Assembly (NCBI GenBank): GCA_963835685.1
Contig: CAWIGI010000019.1
Span: forward strand, 66,556 to 130,555
DNA length: 64,000 nucleotides
Reading direction: 5' to 3'
Origin: DATAGF01 sp963835685
GTDB lineage: Bacteria; Actinomycetota; Thermoleophilia; Miltoncostaeales; Miltoncostaeaceae
Part shown: piece by piece, positions 16,813 to 27,600 of the stretch
Layout: every line of letters begins with the position of its first letter
How positions within the stretch are numbered: position 1 is the first letter of the stretch
Position numbers and translations under genes: made by a program
Notes under the pieces: model-generated
Told to the model about the DNA's origin: nothing
The model's input: the letters and a program-made list of their open reading frames with translations, nothing else
Database searches by the model: none

Positions 16813-18142
16813 CTACGTCGCGGACGGATCGAGGTCGTGCGGGCGGGCGATCCGCTTCAGGTCGAGGGCCTCCTCCAGGACGGACTCCTCCACCCCGTGC
16901 TCGCGGGCGACCTCGCGCAGGGGCCGGCCCGAGGCGGTCGCCTCCTTGACGATCGCGCTGGCCCGGTCGTAGCCGATGTGGGGGTTGAGGGCGGTGGCCA
17001 TCGCGAGGGTGCCGCTCGCCGTGGCCGGTCGCGCCCTCGGGGTGCGCCTCGATGCCCGAGACGCATTTGTCGGCGAAGAGCGTCGAGGCCGTCGTGAGCA
17101 GGTGGATCGACTGCAGCAGGTTGCGTGCCATCAGCGGGATGCGCACGTTCAGCTCGAAGTTGCCCTGGGTGCCGGCGACCGTGATGGCGGCGTCGTTGCC
17201 GATGACCTGGGCGGCGACCTGGATCACCACCTCGGGGATCACCGGGTTGACCTTGCCCGGCATGATCGACGAGCCCTTCTGGAGCTCGGGCAGGAAGAGC
17301 TCGCCCAGGCCGCAGCGCGGGCCGCTGCCCATCCAGGCGATGTCGTTCGCGATCTTGGTGAGCGACACGGCGAGCACCTTGAGGGCGCCCGACGCCTCGA
17401 CGAGCCCGTCGCGCGCGCCCTGGGCCTCGAACGGGTCGGCCGGCGCCCCGATGGGCAGGCCCGTGTCGGCCATCAGGAGCTCGCGGACCCGCTCGGCGAA
17501 CTCCCGGTGGGTGTTGAGGCCGGTGCCCGTGGCGGTGCCGCCCAGCGGGATCTGGCCGAGCCGAGGCAGGGTGTCGGCGATCCGCTCGCGCGCGAGCCGG
17601 ATCTGGGCCGCGTAGCCGCCGAACTCCTGGCCGAGCGTCACCGGGACGGCGTCCATGAGGTGCGTGCGCCCCGCCTTGACCACGTCGGCGAACTCCTCGG
17701 CCTTCGCTCCGAGCGCGGCCGCCAGGTGGTCGAGGGCGGGCAGCAGGCGCCGCGAGATCTCCTCGAGCGCGGCGAGGTGCACCGCCGACGGGAACACGTC
17801 GTTCGAGCTCTGGCCCATGTTGACGTGGTCGTTGGCGTGGGCCTCCTCGCCCGCGAGGGTCGCGATGACCTCGTTGGCGTTCATGTTCGACGAGGTTCCC
17901 GATCCGGTCTGGAACACGTCGATGGGGAACTGGTCGTCGTGCTCCCCGGCGGCGACGGCGTCGGCCGCTTGGGCGATCCGCTCGGCGATGGCGTCGTCGA
18001 GCAGCCCGAGCTCGGCGTTGACCCGCGCCGCGGCGCCCTTGATCCGGCCCAGCCACCGCACCACGGGCAGCGGCACGCGCTCTCCGGACACCGGGAAGTT
18101 CTCGACCGCCTTGCGGGTCTCCCCGCCCCAAAGCTCCGCCAC
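16813..18142 (-). CDS. fumC: Class II fumarate hydratase FumC, frameshift near the C-terminus
   Basis: It interconverts fumarate and malate. Strong class II markers are QTGSGTSSNMNANEV, DHVNMGQSSNDVFPSAVH, AGRTHLMDAVPVTLGQEF, GGTATGTGLNTH and the signature GSSIMPGKVNPV. After FADKCVSGIEAHPE the frame breaks at about 17030 and the usual end (SGTLAMATALNPHIGYDRAS, AIVKEATASGRPL) follows in another frame to 16813. Removing one base restores 442 residues, a little short of the usual 460. The ATG is at 18142. Probably active, with a homopolymer error. Confidence 0.88.
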
Positions 18143-18179
18143 CGCCCCCCCTCGGATCGCCTCGGCTCCGGCTGAAATC

Positions 18180-19136
18180 CTACCCGCCTCGTGCCGGGGC
18201 GATCGTCCGCACCACCCAGGACGCCCCTCCCCAGAGGACGAGCCGGCGGTCGAAGCCCGACGGCGCGCAGAAGGCCTGGTCCTGGGAGTCGTACCGGGGG
18301 GTCGGCTCCACGATCCCCCTGCGACGGCCCCGGAGCCCGACGGTCGTGAGCGACCACGCCCCGGTCTTGATCCGGAGCAGGACGATGCGCCATCCCGCTG
18401 CGGAGGCCCGGTAGATCGCCCATGGCTCGGCCGCGAGACAGCTGACCGGGCGCGTCCACCGGTAGCCCACCAGCATCTCGCGCCTGCCGCCCGCGACCAG
18501 CTGGAGGCACCGGACGCGGCCGACCGTCAGCTCACCGGGCTCGAGGTCGTACGCCCATTTGCCGTCGATCACCGGGACGGCATCGTCGAGAAGGCCGGCC
18601 GCCGTCGAGCGTCCGCACCGCGGCGACGGCCGGGCGCGAGCGCTCACGACGTCCTGCGCGACGAGCGCCGGACCCTGCAGCCCGGCGGCGGGGGTCGGGG
18701 TCAGGTAGGTGCAGACGCGCCGCGCGACGGGCCCGTTGCCCACACGCTCGCCTCCGGTGGCGAAGAACGGGCCGACGTCGAGCTCGGCGGCGTCGGTCCC
18801 GCGCCAGGAGATCGGCGTCGCGTCCGGCATGGTCGGGAACGCCGCCGGGTCCGCCGGGCAGGGCTCGAGCGTCCGCCCGTCCGACCACGCCTTCAGGGTG
18901 GCCGCCGCCCCCAGGCCGCTCGCCGGCTCGGCCGCCTCGGCGACGATGCCGCGCACGTCCAGGACGAGCCGACGCTCCTCCCCCGAGGAGGAGAGGCCCG
19001 CCGTCGTGGCGAGCTGCCCGAGGTCGCCGGCCGCCGTGGCGGCGACCGCGGGCGCCGCGCTCGCGAGGAGCGCGATCGAGACGAGCAGCGCTGCCGGCGG
19101 GCCCCGCACGCCGCGAACGTACTTCCGGGCCGCCAC
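18180..19136 (-). CDS. Secreted protein of unknown function
   Basis: A 318-residue protein with a clear signal peptide (residues 1-33: basic start, AALLVSIALLASAAPAVA, cleavage near AAT). The mature part is mixed beta-like, with five cysteines spaced through the chain (EPCPAD, RVCTYL, PRCGRS, VRCLQL, SCLAAE) that could form disulfides. I do not recognise a family. It lies in the same direction as, and downstream of, the M20 peptidase, with fumC 38 bases further on. Confidence 0.6.
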   Translation of the reverse strand: MAARKYVRGVRGPPAALLVSIALLASAAPAVAATAAGDLGQLATTAGLSSSGEERRLVLDVRGIVAEAAEPASGLGAAATLKAWSDGRTLEPCPADPAAFPTMPDATPISWRGTDAAELDVGPFFATGGERVGNGPVARRVCTYLTPTPAAGLQGPALVAQDVVSARARPSPRCGRSTAAGLLDDAVPVIDGKWAYDLEPGELTVGRVRCLQLVAGGRREMLVGYRWTRPVSCLAAEPWAIYRASAAGWRIVLLRIKTGAWSLTTVGLRGRRRGIVEPTPRYDSQDQAFCAPSGFDRRLVLWGGASWVVRTIAPARGG

Positions 19137-19193
19137 GCTGGGTAACTGGACGGGCGGTCAGTAACGCGTCCGCAAGCATGCTCCGTGCGCCCC

Positions 19194-20522
19194 TCAGTCG
19201 GCGAGTCGGCCCAGCGCGCGCAGGATCTCCATCCCCGCCCGCGTGCCGAGCTCGAGGTGCTCCACCCTCAGATGCTCGTCGGGGGCGTGGATCCCGTCGT
19301 CGGGCAGGCCGAAGCCGGTGAGGACCGTGGGGATGCCCTTCGCGGCCAGGACGGCCACGACGGGCAGCGTCCCCCCGCTGCGCACGGGCACCGGGCGCCA
19401 CCCGGTGGCCGCCTCCATCCCGTCCGCGGCCGCGGCCAGGACCGGGTGGCCGGGGTCGAGGACCGCCGGCAGGGCGAGGCCGAGGTCCTCGATGGTCACC
19501 TCGGCGCCCTCGGGGGCGGCGGAGCGAAGGAGGTCGTCGAGCACCTCGCTCAGCGCCTCCGCGTCCTGCCCCCCGGCCAGCCGCAGCGAGAGCGTGGCCG
19601 TGGCCTCGCAGGGGATGTTGGTCTTGACCGCGTGGGGCTCGCCGCAGGCGAGCCCATGGACGTCGAGCGACGGCGAGGCCAGGGTGCGCATGTAGAAGCC
19701 ATCGGCGGCCCCCGGATCGGCGGGGCGCAGCCCGGCGGCGGCGAGGGCCTCGTCGCCCGGGGGGAGGTCGTCCCAGACGGCGACCTCCGCCGGCCCGGCG
19801 GGGGCGAGCCCGGCGTACAGCGCTGAGGGGAGCCGGCCGTCGCGGGGTGCGACGGCGGCGAGGATGTCCACGAGGGCGTGCGACGCGTTGAGCGCGGCTC
19901 CACCGAAGAGGCCCGAGTGGGCATCGGCCTCGCCCGTCCGCACCCGGACCCGCCGGTAGAGCATCCCGCGCACCCCGGTGCAGAACGACGGGCGCCCCGG
20001 CCCGACCATCGGGCTGTCGAAGATCAGGGTGGCGAGTGCCGGCTCGGCGTCGGCCGCGAAGTGCTCGACGGCCGAGGTGCCGCCGCTCTCCTCCTCGCCC
20101 TCCACGACGAAGCCCACGCGCACGGGCAGCTGGCCCGTCGCGGCGAGGCGCTGCACCGCCGCGATCAGCATGAAGAGGTTCCCCTTGTCGTCGCTGGCGC
20201 CGCGCGCATAGAGGTTCCCGTCGCGGATCACGGGCTCGAAGGCGGGAGTCGTCCAGAGCTCCTCGGGGCCGGCGGGCTGGACGTCGTAGTGGCCGTAGAC
20301 GACGACCCTCGGCACGCGGCCGTCCCCCGCGCTGGCCGGCACCTCGCCCAGCACGAGCGGGTGGCGCGCCGTCGCCGTCACCGCCGCCTCGCCGCCCGCG
20401 CGGCGGATCTCGTCGGCGACCAGGGCCGCCGCGCGCTCCATGTCGGGAGCGTGGTCGGGCACGGCGCTCACGCTCGGCACCCGCAGGAGGGCCTCGAGAC
20501 GCTCCATCTCCTCGCGGGTCAC
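19194..20522 (-). CDS. M20 family dipeptidase/peptidase (zinc-dependent)
   Basis: A 442-residue co-catalytic di-zinc peptidase. Zn ligands and catalytic residues appear in VVVYGHYDVQPAG, ARGASDDKGNLFMLI and VVEGEEESGGTSA; the lid/dimerisation domain is at about 190-300; the last ligand is HAPDEHL in GIHAPDEHLRVEHL. This order matches the CNDP/PepV-like dipeptidases rather than the aminoacylases. No signal peptide, so cytosolic. Substrate range cannot be predicted. Confidence 0.9.
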   Translation of the reverse strand: MTREEMERLEALLRVPSVSAVPDHAPDMERAAALVADEIRRAGGEAAVTATARHPLVLGEVPASAGDGRVPRVVVYGHYDVQPAGPEELWTTPAFEPVIRDGNLYARGASDDKGNLFMLIAAVQRLAATGQLPVRVGFVVEGEEESGGTSAVEHFAADAEPALATLIFDSPMVGPGRPSFCTGVRGMLYRRVRVRTGEADAHSGLFGGAALNASHALVDILAAVAPRDGRLPSALYAGLAPAGPAEVAVWDDLPPGDEALAAAGLRPADPGAADGFYMRTLASPSLDVHGLACGEPHAVKTNIPCEATATLSLRLAGGQDAEALSEVLDDLLRSAAPEGAEVTIEDLGLALPAVLDPGHPVLAAAADGMEAATGWRPVPVRSGGTLPVVAVLAAKGIPTVLTGFGLPDDGIHAPDEHLRVEHLELGTRAGMEILRALGRLAD

Positions 20523-20540
20523 GGCCGCGAGTGTACGTAG

Positions 20541-21281
20541 TCAGGACGCGGGCTTGCTCGGCGCCCCTCCCAGCATGTCCTTCAGGCGGTTGATGCGGGC
20601 CTCGTAGGCGGGGCCGAAGCGCTCCTCGGCCCGCGCCATCTTCTCCGGCTGCTTCGTGTAGCGCAGCCGCGCCCAGGGCGACTTCGGCTTGGCGAGGCGG
20701 ATCGCGCCCGACCAGCGCCACCACGGGAACGAAGACTCCGATGCCGCCGGTGACCAGCTTGCCCTTCAGGACGGCGACGGCGGCGAGCAGGGCGTTGATC
20801 CCGAACAGGTCACCGCGACGCCCAGACGCGAGCCGTCCCCGGCGTCCTCGAGGTCGAGCGGCGCTGTGCCGATCACCAGGAGGCCGCCGACCATGAGCGC
20901 GATCAGCACGGCGTCCACCGAGGTCCGGCCCTGGTCGGCCCAGTAGACGTCCTTCATGTAGAGGGAGAGCGCGAACTCGTCGAGCATCAGTCCCGCGCCG
21001 ATGCCGAAGGCGATCGCCAGCAGCTCGAACCAGGGCGTGTCGGGTTGGAATCGGAACTCGAGGAATCCGGCGATGAGGGTGATCGCGATGCCGTAGACCA
21101 GGTGGTGGATGTGGATCCCGCCGACGCTGAGGTCGCGCAGCGCGCCCTCCCGGTCGGAGCGGATCCGGCGCGTGATCCCGCGGACGATCAGGAAGGTGAT
21201 CAGCAGCGACAGGAGGAGCCAGAAGGCGCCCGACTTGCTGCCGTTGACCATCTCCCGCTCGTACCAGTCGCGGAGCGCCAC
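20541..21281 (-). CDS. HxHH-motif integral membrane protein, copy 1, two compensating frameshifts
   Basis: Membrane protein of 246 residues once two indels are allowed for: a missing C near 20808 and an extra G near 20690, which cancel. It has about five hydrophobic segments, a conserved GGIHIHHLVYGIAI motif, QPDTPWFELLAIAFGIGAG, MLDEFALSLYMKDVYW and a basic C-terminal tail (SPWARLRY, KMARAEERFG). It is a clear paralogue of the protein at 30067-30822, whose alignment shows where the frames change. Function unknown; the three close histidines could bind metal or heme. Confidence 0.7.
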
Positions 21282-21284
21282 GGC

Positions 21285-21917
21285 TCAGCCCCCGTCGGCC
21301 GGCGCGACCGCCACGCCCGCCACGAGGGGCCGGATCCAGGGAGGGGCCGGGACGTCGTCCAGGCGCGTCACGGTCGTGACCGCGAACCCCGCCGCCCGGA
21401 TCGCCGCAAGCGTGTCGCGGTTGGGGTGGCACCCGGCGTTCAGGCGCCGCCAGACGGGCGTGAGCCGGTCCTGCCAGCGCGCGGCGCGGCCCTCGGCGCG
21501 GACGTGCTCGATGAACAGCAGGCGACCGCCCGGCCGCAGCACCCGCCGCGCCTCGGCCAGGGCGCGCGGGGGGTCGTCGACCGAGCACAGCACCCCGGTC
21601 GAGACGACCGCGTCCACGCTCGCGTCCTCGATCGGCAGGCGCTCGGCGGGCGCGTCCAGCACCTCGACGGGGAACGGCGCCGCCGCCGCCCGGGGCGCCA
21701 GCCGGCGACGCATCGCGCCGTCGGGCTCGACGAGGGTCAGCGCCTGCAGCCCCGGATAGTGGGCCAGGTTGACCCCCGTCCCGGCGCCGATCTCGAGCAC
21801 CCGCCCCGAGGCCTCGCGCAGCAGCTCGCGGCGCCGCGCGCCCATCGGGCCCCGCTCGGAGCGGCGAGCCAGGAGGTCGCAGAAGGCGGCGAAGATCCGG
21901 TGCTCGCGCTCGGGCAT
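21285..21917 (-). CDS. Class I SAM-dependent methyltransferase
   Basis: A 210-residue methyltransferase with motif I VLEIGAGTGVNLAHYP, an acidic motif II (TLVEPDGAMRRRL), ASVDAVVSTGVLCSVDDP (motif IV region) and ALAEARRVLRPGGRLLFIEH. It resembles METTL7/UbiE-like phosphoethanolamine or quinone methyltransferases, but the substrate is not evident. Its ATG at 21917 overlaps the stop of the upstream DMT transporter (TGATG), and the HxHH membrane gene follows after 3 bases, so all three are one transcript. Confidence 0.85.
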   Translation of the reverse strand: MPEREHRIFAAFCDLLARRSERGPMGARRRELLREASGRVLEIGAGTGVNLAHYPGLQALTLVEPDGAMRRRLAPRAAAAPFPVEVLDAPAERLPIEDASVDAVVSTGVLCSVDDPPRALAEARRVLRPGGRLLFIEHVRAEGRAARWQDRLTPVWRRLNAGCHPNRDTLAAIRAAGFAVTTVTRLDDVPAPPWIRPLVAGVAVAPADGG

Positions 21918-22804
21918 CAGCTTGCGGCGGCCGCCGCGGGCTCGGGCGGCGCCTCGGGTTGCGCCTCGGCCTGGGATCGGGCCAGGGCGGCGGTGGAGAC
22001 GATCATCGCGACGGCCGCGAGGGCGATCAGCACCCACTCGAGGCCGTCCGCCTGCAGCTCCTCCTGCAGCAGCGCGATGCCCAGGATGACGGCCACGACC
22101 GGCTCGAGCACCTGGACGGCGGGCAGGGACTGGGCCAGGTCGCCCGCCTGGAAGGCGGCCTGCTGCATGTACGTCCCGAGCCCGATCGCGGCGACGAGCG
22201 CGTACGGCTCCCAGCTCGTCACGACCCCCACGACGCCGTCGTCGAGGAGGCTCACGGTCGACTTGGTCAGCGCCGCCGCCACGCCGTAGAGGATGCCGGT
22301 CGCGGCGGCCAGCAGCACGGCGCGCCGGGTCCCGCGGCTGCGGGCGGCCAGGAGCACGCAGGCCGCGGTGATCGGGACGAGGACGGCCGCGGCGATCAGC
22401 CACTCGGCGACGTCGGCGCGGTCAACGCCATCGGTCGGCTCGCCGGCGACCAGGAAGACGGCGAGGCCGACGGTGAGCGCCAGGGCCCAGGCGGCGTCCG
22501 AGCGGCGCAGCCGGCGCTTCGCCCACCACGCCCCCAACGGCAGGGCGAACAGCAGCGACGTCGCCAGCAACGGCTGCACCAGCACCAGCGACGCGAGCCC
22601 CAGGGCGACCGCCTGGGCGACGTACCCGAGCGTGTCGGCGGCGGTGCCGATGAGCCAGATCGGCCGCCGCACCAGCCGCGTGATCAGGCCGACGCCAAGC
22701 GACTCGTCGTCCGGCACGTCGGAGGCGGCGCGCTGCTGCATCACGAAGGCCACCGCGAACAGCAGCGCGGCAACGAGCGCGACGGCGATCGCGAGAGCGG
22801 TCAC
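21917..22804 (-). CDS. DMT superfamily (EamA-like) transporter
   Basis: A 295-residue protein with about ten hydrophobic helices in two similar halves, starting MTALAIAVALVAALLFAVAF and ending in a Pro/Glu/Ala-rich tail. The middle contains LVLVQPLLATSLLFALPLGA and the second half LPAVQVLEPVVAVILGIAL, typical of the drug/metabolite transporter fold in actinobacteria. Substrate unknown. It is co-oriented with, and overlaps, the methyltransferase; the amino-acid permease gene ends 8 bases upstream. Confidence 0.8.
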   Translation of the reverse strand: MTALAIAVALVAALLFAVAFVMQQRAASDVPDDESLGVGLITRLVRRPIWLIGTAADTLGYVAQAVALGLASLVLVQPLLATSLLFALPLGAWWAKRRLRRSDAAWALALTVGLAVFLVAGEPTDGVDRADVAEWLIAAAVLVPITAACVLLAARSRGTRRAVLLAAATGILYGVAAALTKSTVSLLDDGVVGVVTSWEPYALVAAIGLGTYMQQAAFQAGDLAQSLPAVQVLEPVVAVILGIALLQEELQADGLEWVLIALAAVAMIVSTAALARSQAEAQPEAPPEPAAAAAS

Positions 22805-22811
22805 CGGGCGC

Positions 22812-24248
22812 CTACTCCCCCACGACGGGCGCCGCCTCCACCGCCGGGGCGGCGTCCGGCCCCGGCGGGCGCCGGCGGACGAGGAAGGGCGGCAGCGCCA
22901 GCACGATCAGCCCGAGCGCGATGCCCCCGACGTAGAGGGCCGGGTTCCCGGTCTTGAGCTGGTCGGGCGGCACGAACCCGAGGACGAACGACAGCACGCA
23001 CCCGACCAGCCCCACGGTGGCGGTGATCCAGACGCCGGCGACGCCCCCGGGGATGCGGTACGGCCGGTGCACCTCCGGGCGCGTGTACCTCAGCCGAAGC
23101 ACGGCCGCGAAGATCAGCCCGTACATGATGATGATGATCTGGGCCGTGAGCACCGAGAGGATCCAGTACGACGTGCTCACGCTCGGCACGAACAGGAACA
23201 GCAGGCTGAAGAGCGTCGTGCCGACGCCCTGCGCGAGCAGGATCCCCACCGGTGCTCCGGCCCGGTTCTCGCGGGCCCACGATCGCGGCGCCTCGCCGGC
23301 CTCGGCGACGCTCGCCAGGCCCGTTGCCGGCCCCATGATCCAGGGGATCATGTGGGCCACGCCCCCGATCGTGACCAGGATCGCTGTGGGAACGAGGAGC
23401 CACCCGACGTCGAGGGCGTCGAACACGGCCTCGAAGGCCTGCATGACGCCGCCGACCAGGCTGATCTCGTGCTGGGGCACCACCACCGCCAGCGCGAGGG
23501 AGCCGAGGATCGTGAAGACGGTCATCACCACGGCCGCCAGCAGGATGGCCCGAGGGAAGCTGCGAGCCGGGTCGCGCGCCTGGTCCGCGTGGAAGCCGGC
23601 GACCTCCATGCCGGCGAACATCAGGATCGCGCCGGTCAGGAAGACCAGGTTCGTGATGCCGAGGTTGGGCACGAGGGCGTCGCCGGAGAAGGGGATCTCC
23701 GAGTCGTTGTGGTCGGCCAGGAACGCCAGCCCCAGGACCATGATCAGGAGCGCCGGCACGATGGCCCCGAGCACGGTCCCGATCGCCCCGATGGCGCTGG
23801 TGGCGCCGACCCCCTTGAAGGCGGCGAGGGTCGCTCCCCAGAAGACCGCCAGCATGACGACGACGAGGAAGACCTTGTTGTTGGCCAGGTCGGGGTCGAA
23901 GGCGTAGGCGAAGCTCGTGGCCGTGAAGGCCAGCACCGTCGGGAACCAGGCGAGGTTCTCGGCCCAGTCGCACCAGACGGCGAGGAAGCCGGCGCGGCCC
24001 CTGAAGGCCTCCTTCACCCAGGGGTAGACGCCGCCGCGCCGCGGCCAGGCGGTCGCGAGCTCGGCGATCGCGAGCGAGACCGGGATCAGGAACAGCACCA
24101 CGGCCAGCAGGACGAAGAAGATCAGCGACCAGCCGTACTCCGCCATCATCGGCAGGTTCCGGGGGCTGACCATCGCGGCCACGTTGATCATGGCGAGCGC
24201 GAGGACGCCGAGGCCGGCGGCGCGCCCCGGGCGGCGGGGGAGCCTCAT
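22812..24248 (-). CDS. APC family amino acid permease (GadC/YjeM-like)
   Basis: A 478-residue permease with about 12 transmembrane helices. The N-terminal region MINVAAMVSPRNLPMMAEYG followed by ELATAWPRRGGVYPWVKEAF is characteristic of the glutamate/GABA antiporter-like branch of the APC superfamily. Substrate prediction beyond an amino acid is not justified. The ATG overlaps the stop of the preceding lipoprotein gene (ATGA). Confidence 0.85.
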   Translation of the reverse strand: MRLPRRPGRAAGLGVLALAMINVAAMVSPRNLPMMAEYGWSLIFFVLLAVVLFLIPVSLAIAELATAWPRRGGVYPWVKEAFRGRAGFLAVWCDWAENLAWFPTVLAFTATSFAYAFDPDLANNKVFLVVVMLAVFWGATLAAFKGVGATSAIGAIGTVLGAIVPALLIMVLGLAFLADHNDSEIPFSGDALVPNLGITNLVFLTGAILMFAGMEVAGFHADQARDPARSFPRAILLAAVVMTVFTILGSLALAVVVPQHEISLVGGVMQAFEAVFDALDVGWLLVPTAILVTIGGVAHMIPWIMGPATGLASVAEAGEAPRSWARENRAGAPVGILLAQGVGTTLFSLLFLFVPSVSTSYWILSVLTAQIIIIMYGLIFAAVLRLRYTRPEVHRPYRIPGGVAGVWITATVGLVGCVLSFVLGFVPPDQLKTGNPALYVGGIALGLIVLALPPFLVRRRPPGPDAAPAVEAAPVVGE

Positions 24249-24670
24249 TCCGCCCCCCGGTCGTCGAGGGCCTCGATGAGGGCGTCAACCGCCTCGGGGT
24301 CGCGATCGCCGCTCACGCGCACCAGCACCGGCCCGAGCGTCCACACCGCCCCCTGCGCCGGCGGGCGCACCTGTCCCTCGAAGCGCCGCGCCGCGCCGTC
24401 GCGGTCCTCCTGGTCGTCGAAGGCGGTCGCCACGAGGACGGCGTCCTCCTCGCCGGGGTCGTCGCAGTCGAGCCCGACGTCGTAGCGGCGCTCGCCGGCC
24501 GCCCCCGGCGTCCGGGCCTCGGTCTCGACCTCGTCGCACACCTGGAGGCCGGCGGCGGCGATCGCGGCCTCCACATCGGCGAAGGAGGCCGGCTCGGAGT
24601 GGTCGGCGCGGCCGCACCCGGCGGCCGCGAGCACCACCGCCGCCAGCAGCGCGGCGACCCTCGTCCTCAC
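24245..24670 (-). CDS. Small putative lipoprotein
   Basis: A 141-residue protein with a lipoprotein signal: basic start, ALLAAVVLAAAGC lipobox with the acylated Cys at about residue 19. The mature part has two further cysteines (LQVCDEVE, GLDCDDPG) and looks like a compact alpha/beta domain. The GTG start overlaps the stop of the LysRS-MprF gene and its stop overlaps the permease start, so it is tightly coupled on both sides. Not recognised as a known family. Confidence 0.65.
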   Translation of the reverse strand: MRTRVAALLAAVVLAAAGCGRADHSEPASFADVEAAIAAAGLQVCDEVETEARTPGAAGERRYDVGLDCDDPGEEDAVLVATAFDDQEDRDGAARRFEGQVRPPAQGAVWTLGPVLVRVSGDRDPEAVDALIEALDDRGAE

Positions 24671-27600
24671 GCGCCGCGGGTCGCGACGACCGGGGGCACC
24701 AGCAGGCGCCCGAGCACCGGGACGTTGAGGAAGCCCTCGACCCCCGCGTAGAGGATGCTGACATGCGGCAGGTCGGCCGCCTCCTCGAAGACCATCGACC
24801 GCGCGAGCCACTCCGGCTGGAACTTCTCGTTGAAGTCGTGGAGCGACTTGATCTGGAAGAAGGGGTTCAGCTTCTCGACGACCCACTTGAGCGCCTTGTC
24901 GCGCGGGCCGAGCTCGGCGTCGGCGTTGAACAGCCGCCCCCAGGAGGCGAAGTTCATGGACAGGCGCACGACCCCCAGGCGGCCCAGCTCCTCCGCGGAC
25001 CGGACGATGAGGAACTCGGTGATCCCGTTCGGCGCGCTCGGCTCGTGGCGCATGAGGTCCAGCGAGTAGCCGGGCTCGGCGCCGAAGCACGGGACCAGGC
25101 GGAGGAAGCCCGCCACCTTCCCGGCGCCGTCGCGGGCGAGCGCCAGCACCATCTCGTCGCTCTCACCGTCCACGTCCTGGCTCAGGGCCATCGTGAAGCC
25201 GCGCTCGGGGTGCTTGCCCCGCCAGTGCTCGCTGATCGCGTTGAGCTCGTCCACCAGCTCGGGCGCGGCCTCCGACTCGCGCATCAGCGCGAACGTGTGG
25301 TCGCGCGCGACGCGTGACACCGCGCCGCGCACCTTCTTCATCCCGGGGCCGTGGATGTCGATCCTGTCGCAGCGGATGATCGCCTCGTCGCCGAGGTACA
25401 TCGCCTTCATCCCGCGCGCCTCGTAGAGCGGCAGGTCGGACTCGCGCACCGCGAGATAGGCGACCCGCCACCCGCGCTCGTGGCAGAAGGCCGCGAACTC
25501 GTCGACCACCAGCGGGACCGACCCCGGGGCGCCGATCGGGTCGCCGGAGGCGAGCGCGTACCCCTGGAGGTAGGTGTAGGCGACCATCGCCTGGCCGTCG
25601 GACGAGAAGAAGAGGCTCTTGTCGTCGCGCAGGGCGAAGTAGGCGAGCGTGTCCGATCCGTAGGCGTGCACCAGGTCCTCGGCCCGGCGCCGGTCCTCGG
25701 GGGCGACGGTCTGGCGCTGGGCCAGCGGCCGGAACACGAGGAACGCGAGCAGGGCGACCCCCGCGATGCCGAGCGCGAGCAGCGAGTCCGTGAAGAACTC
25801 GCCGAACAGCCGGCTCTCGTACTCGTACGGCCCGTCGAGCCCGATCAGCCCGCCGAAGATGGTCTCCAGCACCCCGCCGACCGAGAGGTCGGGCGTCACG
25901 CGGTTCCGCTCCACGAGCAGGGCGATGACGCCGTAGAGCAGCACGCCGCCGAGCCAGAGGGGGATGAAGCGCAGCGCCGTCCAGAGCGACGGCGGATCGC
26001 CCGGCGCCCGGAAGTCCTCCCGGAACCAGACCAGCGCCAGGGCGAGCGCGCCGCACGCGAGCGCGGCGAGGACGTGCGGCCCCTTGACCACGTGGACGAC
26101 CGTGGCGCCCAGCAGGAGGGCGAGGGCCAGCCACCACGCGCTGCGCTTGCCGCGCGCGAGTTGGCCGGCGGCGAGGAGCGTGACGAGGCCGATGATGACC
26201 GAGGCGATGCTGCCCCCGGCGCGTCCGTCGATTCCCAGCAGGGCCCCTGTCCCCAGTCGCGAGTGGACGACCGGCAGCGCCGCCAGCAGGCTGATGACGC
26301 CGGCCACCGCCACGAGGGCGGCGAGCACCCCGCGGCGAGTCGCCCGGCCGCGGGGAGCGGCGGGCAGGGTGAGGCGTTCGGGTTGCGGTGTCGGGGCGGC
26401 CGAGGCGACCGGCGCCGCCGGGCCGGGGCGCGGGACCGGCACGGCCAGGGGCACGAGGCGGCGCGCCGGCGCGGCGGGGTCCCCCGCCTCCGGACGCAGG
26501 GTCGGGAACAGCAGCACGTCGCGAATCGTCGTCGCCCCGGTGAGGAGCATCACGAGCCGGTCGACGCCGACGCCGAGACCCCCCGTGGGCGGCATGCCGA
26601 GCTCCATCGCGCGGAGGTAGTCCTCGTCGACGTCGCCGGCCTCGGGGTCTCCCGCCGCCTTGGCGCGCGCCTCGGCCTCGAAGCGCTCACGCTGGTCGAT
26701 GGGGTCGGTCAGCTCGCTGTACGCGTTGGCCAGCTCGCGGCCCGCGATCACGACCTCGAACCGCTCCACCAGCGTGGGATCGTCGCGGTGCGCGCGCGCC
26801 AGCGGCGAGACCTCGCGCGGGTGGTCGCAGACGAAGACCGGGCCCGTGAGGAGGTGCTCGACCTGCTCGTCGTAGATCGCGTCGCAGATCTTGCCGGCGC
26901 CCCAGGAGTCCTCCCACTCGACGCCGGCCTCGGTGCCGATGCGCCGGGCCTCCTCGACCGGCATCGAGGGGTGGATGTCGATGCCGGTGTGCTCCTTGAT
27001 GAGCTCGTACATCGTCGCCCGCCGCCAGGGTGGAGCCAGCGACACCGGCTCGCCGCCGACCTCGATCTCGGTGGTGTCGATCGCGGCCCGGGCCGCGGCG
27101 CCCACCATCTCCTCGGTGAGGGCCATCATGTCCCGGTAGTCGGCGAGCGCCTGGTAGGCCTCGAGCATCGTGAACTCGGGGTTGTGGCGGGTGTCGATCC
27201 CCTCGTTGCGGAACACCCGGCTCATCTCGAAGACCTTCTCGTAGCCGCCGACGATCAGCCGCTTGAGGTGCAGCTCCAGGGCGATGCGCAGGTACATCTC
27301 GATGTCGAGCGCGTTGTGGTGGGTGATGAAGGGGCGCGCGGCGGCCCCTCCGGCCTCGGGCTGCAGCACCGGCGTCTCGACCTCGGTGAAGCCGCGCCCG
27401 GCGAGGAAGCCCCGGATGGCCGCGATGGTCCTCGTGCGGACGTCGGCGACCCGGCGGGCCTCGGGCGTCACGATCAGGTCGAGGTAGCGCTGGCGCGCGC
27501 GGGTCTCGGAGTCCACCAGCGGCCGGGTCTTCGCGGGCAGCGGCCGGACCGCCTTGCCCAGCAGCCGCGACGAGCGCGCGAGCACCGACAGCTCGCCGCG

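Noticed and set aside
17221..18010. GTTGAC sites in fumC as corrupted GTCGAC
   Set aside because: They encode Val-Asn in GKVNPV, VNMGQSSND and RVNAELGLL, all conserved in fumarases.
18532..21588. A 1018-codon open frame on the minus strand across four genes
   Set aside because: It is a shadow frame of the secreted protein, M20 peptidase, HxHH and methyltransferase genes; only a short part carries true HxHH sequence because of a frameshift.
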